NCBI RefSeq assembly: GCF_003243465.1
Contig: NZ_QFQZ01000007.1
Span: forward strand, 24,102-88,101
Reading direction: 5' to 3'
Origin: Caulobacter segnis
GTDB taxonomy: Bacteria > Pseudomonadota > Alphaproteobacteria > Caulobacterales > Caulobacteraceae
Length of the DNA stretch: 64,000 bases
Shown: positions 60,738-64,000 of the stretch, piece after piece
Position numbering within the stretch: the first letter of the stretch is position 1
Layout of the letters: each line of letters begins with the position of its first letter
The notes under the pieces: generated by a model
The model's database searches: none
What the model was told of the DNA's origin: nothing
The model's input: only the letters and a program-made list of their open reading frames with translations
Program-made: the position numbers and the translations under genes

Positions 60738-61940
60738 ATGTCGTTGGCCTTGTCCACTCTGCTTTATGAGTGGCGTCGTTACATGGCGGCCGTGGTCGCG
60801 CTCGCGTTTTCAGGCCTGCTGGTGCTGGCCCAGGTCGGCATGTTCGTGGGCATCGGCAAGGGCTTCACCGCCCAGATCGACCGCGCCCGCGCCGATGTCA
60901 TGGTGCTGGGCCCGGGCGCCAAGGCGCTGATCAGCGGCCCGTCGGGCCTGCCGCGCCGCGTGATTCCCCTGGTCTACAGCCACCCCGAAGTGCTTCAGGT
61001 GGCGCCGCTCGACAACTCCGGCGGCCGTTTCCAGAACATCCTGTCGCCCGAGCAGCAGGCCAAGGAAGAAGCGCGCGCCAAGAAGGCCGGCAAGGGCAAG
61101 GGCCCGCCCACCGGCGGCGGCCGCAAGAGCGAGTTCGTCAACGTCACGGTGATCGACGCGATCCCGGGCTACGTGACGGTTCCGACCGACTACACCCCCG
61201 CGATGATCGAGGCGCTGCGCCGTCCCTACGCCGTCGCCGTCGACGAGACGGCCCTCAAGCGCCTGGGCGTCAAGAAGGGCGACAAGGCCCTCTACAACGG
61301 CAAGACCGTCTATATCGCGGTCGTCACCCACGGCTATCCGAACATCATCCAGGCCACCCTGGTCATGTCGCGCGACACCCTGCGGATGCTGGGCGAGGCC
61401 GACACCGGACAGCGCGTCGGCCCGCTGATGGTCAAGATCAGCGACCCGTCGCGGGCCGAGATCGTCGCGGCCCAGCTCAACAAGAAGGCCGACGGCAAGT
61501 TCCGGGCCTGGACCCGCCAGGAGCTGGCCGACGCCAATTCCAGCGCCATGCTGGACGACCAGATCATCGGCATCATGCTGGGCTTCTCGGCGTTCCTGGG
61601 GTTGCTGATCGGCGTGGCCATCACCTGGCAGACCCTGCGCGGCGCGATCATGGCCAACATCAAGGAGTTCGCGTCCCTGCGCGCCCTGGGCGTGTCGATG
61701 GGCGACCTGCGCAACATCGTGATGGAACTCAGCTTCTGGGTCGGCATCGTCGGCGTGCTGGCGGCCGGCGTCCTGACCTGGCTCGTGACCCTGCTGGCCA
61801 GCGCCGGCGGCGTGCCGATGTACTTCCCGCCGACCCTGGTCATCGTCGTCGCGATCTTCCTGATCGTCATCGCCATGCTGTCCGGCTTCCTGTCGCTGGG
61901 CATCCTGAAGAACAGCCAACCCGCGGACCTGCTGCGATGA
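60738..61940 (+). CDS. ABC transporter permease, FtsX/DevC type
   Basis: This 400-residue inner-membrane protein has one N-terminal helix (AVVALAFSGLLVLAQVGMFV), a large periplasmic domain (~35-275) with a Lys/Gly-rich loop near 120, and three C-terminal helices (IIGIMLGFSAFLGLLIGVAI, LSFWVGIVGVLAAGVLTWLV, LVIVVAIFLIVIAMLSGFLS). The arrangement is the MacB/DevC-type permease. Its stop overlaps the ATPase start (ATGA). With the HlyD-like protein it should form a tripartite efflux pump with an outer-membrane channel encoded elsewhere. Confidence 0.9.
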   Translation: MSLALSTLLYEWRRYMAAVVALAFSGLLVLAQVGMFVGIGKGFTAQIDRARADVMVLGPGAKALISGPSGLPRRVIPLVYSHPEVLQVAPLDNSGGRFQNILSPEQQAKEEARAKKAGKGKGPPTGGGRKSEFVNVTVIDAIPGYVTVPTDYTPAMIEALRRPYAVAVDETALKRLGVKKGDKALYNGKTVYIAVVTHGYPNIIQATLVMSRDTLRMLGEADTGQRVGPLMVKISDPSRAEIVAAQLNKKADGKFRAWTRQELADANSSAMLDDQIIGIMLGFSAFLGLLIGVAITWQTLRGAIMANIKEFASLRALGVSMGDLRNIVMELSFWVGIVGVLAAGVLTWLVTLLASAGGVPMYFPPTLVIVVAIFLIVIAMLSGFLSLGILKNSQPADLLR

Positions 61941-62686
61941 GCAACGATCTCAGCCACAAGCGCGGCGAGAGCGCTCTGGTCGCCCGCGGCCTGGTGAAGC
62001 GGTTCAAGACCGGCCGGACCTTCATCGAGGTGCTCAAGGGCGTCGACTTCGACGCCAAGCACGGCGACGTGACCATGGTCATGGGGCCGTCGGGCTCGGG
62101 CAAGTCGACCCTGGTCGCGGCGCTCTCGGGCCTGCTGATGCCCGACGAGGGCAAGGTGTCGGCGCTTGAAGCCAAGGACCTTTGGTCGCTGCCCAAGGGC
62201 AGGATCGACAAGTTCCGCCTCGACCACTGCGGCTTCATCTTCCAGGGCTTCAACCTGTTCCCGGCGCTGACCGCCAAGCAGCAGGTGATGACGGTGCTGA
62301 AGTACCAGAACGTCAGCCCCGGCGAGGCGGCCAAGCGCGCCCAGGCGGCGCTGGAGTCGGTGGGCCTCGGCCCCCGCGTCAACCAGCGCCCGGCCGAGCT
62401 GTCGGGCGGCGAGAAGCAGCGGGTGGCCATCGCCCGCGCCCTGGCCAAGAACCCGAACCTGATCTTCGCGGACGAACCGACCTCGGCCCTCGACGGCAAG
62501 AGCGGCGAGACCGTGATTCGCCTGCTCCGCGCGGCGGCCACCGAGCGCGGCGCGGCGGTGATCTGCGTGACCCACGACCCGCGGCTCGAGGCCTATGCCG
62601 ACCGCGTCATCCACATCGAAGACGGCCGGATCCTGGACGACGTGCGACGCACGCCCGACGCCAATCCCGCGCCGCTCAGCCACTGA
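61937..62686 (+). CDS. ABC transporter ATP-binding protein
   Basis: This 249-residue ATPase belongs to the LolD/MacB/DevA group. Walker A is VMGPSGSGKSTLVAALSGLL, the Q-loop GFIFQGFNLFPALTAKQQVM, the signature AELSGGEKQRVAIARAL, Walker B NLIFADEPTSALDG and the H-loop VICVTHDPRL. It is translationally coupled to the permease gene by a 4-bp overlap. Confidence 0.94.
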   Translation: MSNDLSHKRGESALVARGLVKRFKTGRTFIEVLKGVDFDAKHGDVTMVMGPSGSGKSTLVAALSGLLMPDEGKVSALEAKDLWSLPKGRIDKFRLDHCGFIFQGFNLFPALTAKQQVMTVLKYQNVSPGEAAKRAQAALESVGLGPRVNQRPAELSGGEKQRVAIARALAKNPNLIFADEPTSALDGKSGETVIRLLRAAATERGAAVICVTHDPRLEAYADRVIHIEDGRILDDVRRTPDANPAPLSH

Positions 62687-62706
62687 TTTTCTGGGGGAAC
62701 CTCGAC

Positions 62707-63711
62707 ATGCCCGGCTTCCTGCGCCGACCCGCCTTCTGGATCGTTCTTGTTGTCGTCGTGCTGCTCGGCGGCGGCTTCTTCTACATGAAGGGCCAGGCGG
62801 CCGATAAGAAGAAGAAGCTCGAAGCGGCCGCCGCCCAGGAGGAGCCCTCCCCCTACGCGGCCATCGCCCAGGGCAAGGCCGACGTCGAAGGCGGCGTGAT
62901 CCAGGTGGCCGCGCGCCGCCAGGGGATCGTTCGCGAGGTGTTCGTCCAGGAGGGCGACATCGTCAAGGCCGGCCAGCCCCTGGCCAAACAGGAAGACGAC
63001 GACGCGCGTCTGGCGGCCCAGACCGCCTCGGCCGCCCTCGCCTCGGCCAAGGCCCAGCTGCAGCTCTACCAGGTGCAGCTGCGCACCGCCCAGCGCGAGT
63101 TCAACCGCCTGCAGAACCTGGCCGCCTCGAACTTCGTCGCCGCCCAGCGCCTCGACGCCGCCCGCGATCAGATCGCCCAGGCCCAGGCCAATATCGGCGC
63201 CCAGCAGGCCGCGATCAGCGTCGCCTCGGCCCAGCTGGCCCAGGCCCAGTACAACCAGGAACTGACGGTGATCCGCGCCCCGGCCAACGGTCGCATCGCC
63301 CGCCGCCAGGCTAATCCGGGCGCCGGCGCCTCGACCCTGAACGTCACGGCCATGTTCGACCTCGAGCCCAACACCCAGCGCATCGTCCGCGCCGAGATCG
63401 TCGAGGCCGACATCCCCAACGTGGCGATCGGCCAGGAGGTCGAGATCCAGCCGGAGAGCGACCCGGACAAGACCTATGTCGGCAAGGTCCTGCGCCGCGC
63501 CTCGGTCTTCGGGGCCCGCAAGCTGGCCTCGGACGACCCCAGCCAGCGCAGCGACGAGCGCGTGGTCGAGGTCGTGGTCAGCGCCGACGGCTCGCCCCTG
63601 CTGGTCGGCCAGCGCGTGCTGGTCAAGTTCATGAAGCCCGGCCAGAAGGCCGGCGTGAAACGCGACAAGCCGACCGCGCCGGTCGCGGGTGGGGTGACGA
63701 AGAAGGCGTAG
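62707..63711 (+). CDS. HlyD/DevB-type membrane fusion protein
   Basis: This 334-residue adaptor has an N-terminal membrane helix (FWIVLVVVVLLGGGFFYM), a lipoyl-like domain (VAARRQGIVREVFVQEGDIV), and a long coiled-coil hairpin rich in Ala/Gln (residues ~100-190: AKAQLQLYQVQLRTAQREFN, QAQANIGAQQAAISVASAQL). A beta-barrel domain follows (RIVRAEIVEADIPNVAIGQE). It bridges the inner-membrane permease to an outer-membrane channel. ATG 62707 follows GGGGGAACC. Third gene of the efflux operon. Confidence 0.92.
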   Translation: MPGFLRRPAFWIVLVVVVLLGGGFFYMKGQAADKKKKLEAAAAQEEPSPYAAIAQGKADVEGGVIQVAARRQGIVREVFVQEGDIVKAGQPLAKQEDDDARLAAQTASAALASAKAQLQLYQVQLRTAQREFNRLQNLAASNFVAAQRLDAARDQIAQAQANIGAQQAAISVASAQLAQAQYNQELTVIRAPANGRIARRQANPGAGASTLNVTAMFDLEPNTQRIVRAEIVEADIPNVAIGQEVEIQPESDPDKTYVGKVLRRASVFGARKLASDDPSQRSDERVVEVVVSADGSPLLVGQRVLVKFMKPGQKAGVKRDKPTAPVAGGVTKKA

Positions 63712-63721
63712 GTGAAACGCC

Positions 63722-63835
63722 CTCTCCCCTTGCGGGAGAGGGTGGCCCGAAGGGCCGGGTGAGGGGTCGCGCGAGGGGCGCCGATGATCAACCCCTCATC
63801 CGTCGGCTACGCCGACACCTCCCCCGCTAGGGGGA
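63722..63835. repeat. GC-rich palindromic repeat (REP/BIME-like)
   Basis: Hairpins CCCTCTCCCCTTGCGGGAGAGG and GGCCCGAAGGGCC are followed by CACCTCCCCCGCTAGGGGGAGG. The first part closely resembles one arm of the element inside the Lhr-like helicase gene. It directly follows the efflux operon and may act as terminator. Confidence 0.65.
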
Positions 63836-63840
63836 GGATT

Positions 63841-64000
63841 TTACGAGCGTTCGCGGCGCTCCATGATCCGCGTAGACGGAATCGAATCCAGCGATTTCAA
63901 AGACTTCTCACTTTTACACGCCGCTGGATCATCCGCGTTCAAACCCCGCCCATACTGATCTCACCCGATGGCTTGGAAGGGACGTCCGGCCGGCGATCGT
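63841..64000. other. Right-edge intergenic region, possible gene start at 63968
   Basis: Two adjacent CcrM sites (GAATC at 63881-63885 and 63886-63890) lie in this stretch. An ATG at 63968 opens an 11-codon frame to the window end (MAWKGRPAGDR), but it lacks a ribosome site, so it is only a possible partial gene. Confidence 0.25.

Overview
The window is chromosomal DNA of a Caulobacter species close to C. vibrioides (crescentus) or C. segnis. The evidence is very high G+C with strong third-position GC bias, a recognisable polarity gene podJ, a Caulobacter-style flagellar block (fliL-fliM facing flgF-flgG-flgA-flgH across a sigma-54 promoter), GCTATATC-type -10 elements, GANTC (CcrM) sites, and alphaproteobacterial palindromic repeats. 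It is almost entirely core genome. I see no phage, transposase, integron, CRISPR, rRNA or tRNA.

Layout. 1-3.3 kb: partial TPR gene, D-cysteine desulfhydrase/racemase pair, START-like exported protein, small XRE protein. 3.3-10.4 kb: DNA repair block with a DinG-like helicase, a SIMPL protein, a ligase-associated Lhr-like helicase and its PdeM nuclease partner. Both helicase genes carry the same 18-bp LexA-like box. 10.4-15.8 kb: DUF3429 protein, podJ (without the C-terminal peptidoglycan-binding domain known in C. crescentus), a small membrane protein and an MprF-like lysyltransferase. 16-19 kb: two complementary acyl-CoA dehydrogenase subunits flanking a hydroxychromene-carboxylate isomerase-like gene. 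19.2-20 kb: Crp/Fnr regulator.

20-30.3 kb: carbohydrate block, all on the minus strand: zwf-pgl-edd-glk, a LacI-family regulator, a GH3 beta-glucosidase and pyk. Near-identical palindromes (GACARCGYTGTC type) precede zwf, the lacI-type gene and the GH3 transcript, which suggests one regulator controls glucose release and the Entner-Doudoroff route. The GH3 leader also holds a 25-codon ORF with a perfect Shine-Dalgarno followed by an intrinsic terminator, which looks like an attenuator.

30.5-40.4 kb: flagellar block. The minus operon is fliL-fliM-DUF6468-MotE-like-large TPR protein. The plus operon is flgF-flgG-flgA-flgH, followed by a lipoprotein gene. 40.6-43.8 kb: xseB-ispA-dxs isoprenoid operon. 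43.9-48 kb: histidine phosphatase, HxlR regulator facing a quinone-oxidoreductase-like gene, GNAT, VWA/CoxE protein. 48.2-51 kb: an XRE-RTX gene pair facing a GT2 glycosyltransferase. 51-64 kb: TetR, transglutaminase, small protein, MFS exporter, UVR-motif protein, leucine-type dehydrogenase, alpha/beta hydrolase, uracil-DNA glycosylase-like protein, DUF3253, thioesterase, GST, NupC-type transporter, and a permease-ATPase-HlyD efflux operon.

Best candidates for new biology are the LacI/Entner-Doudoroff regulon with its attenuator, the paired LexA boxes, the palindromic element inserted in frame into the Lhr-like helicase, the XRE-RTX pair, and the extended fliL operon. All motif calls were made by eye. 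No alignment, HMM or folding program was run.
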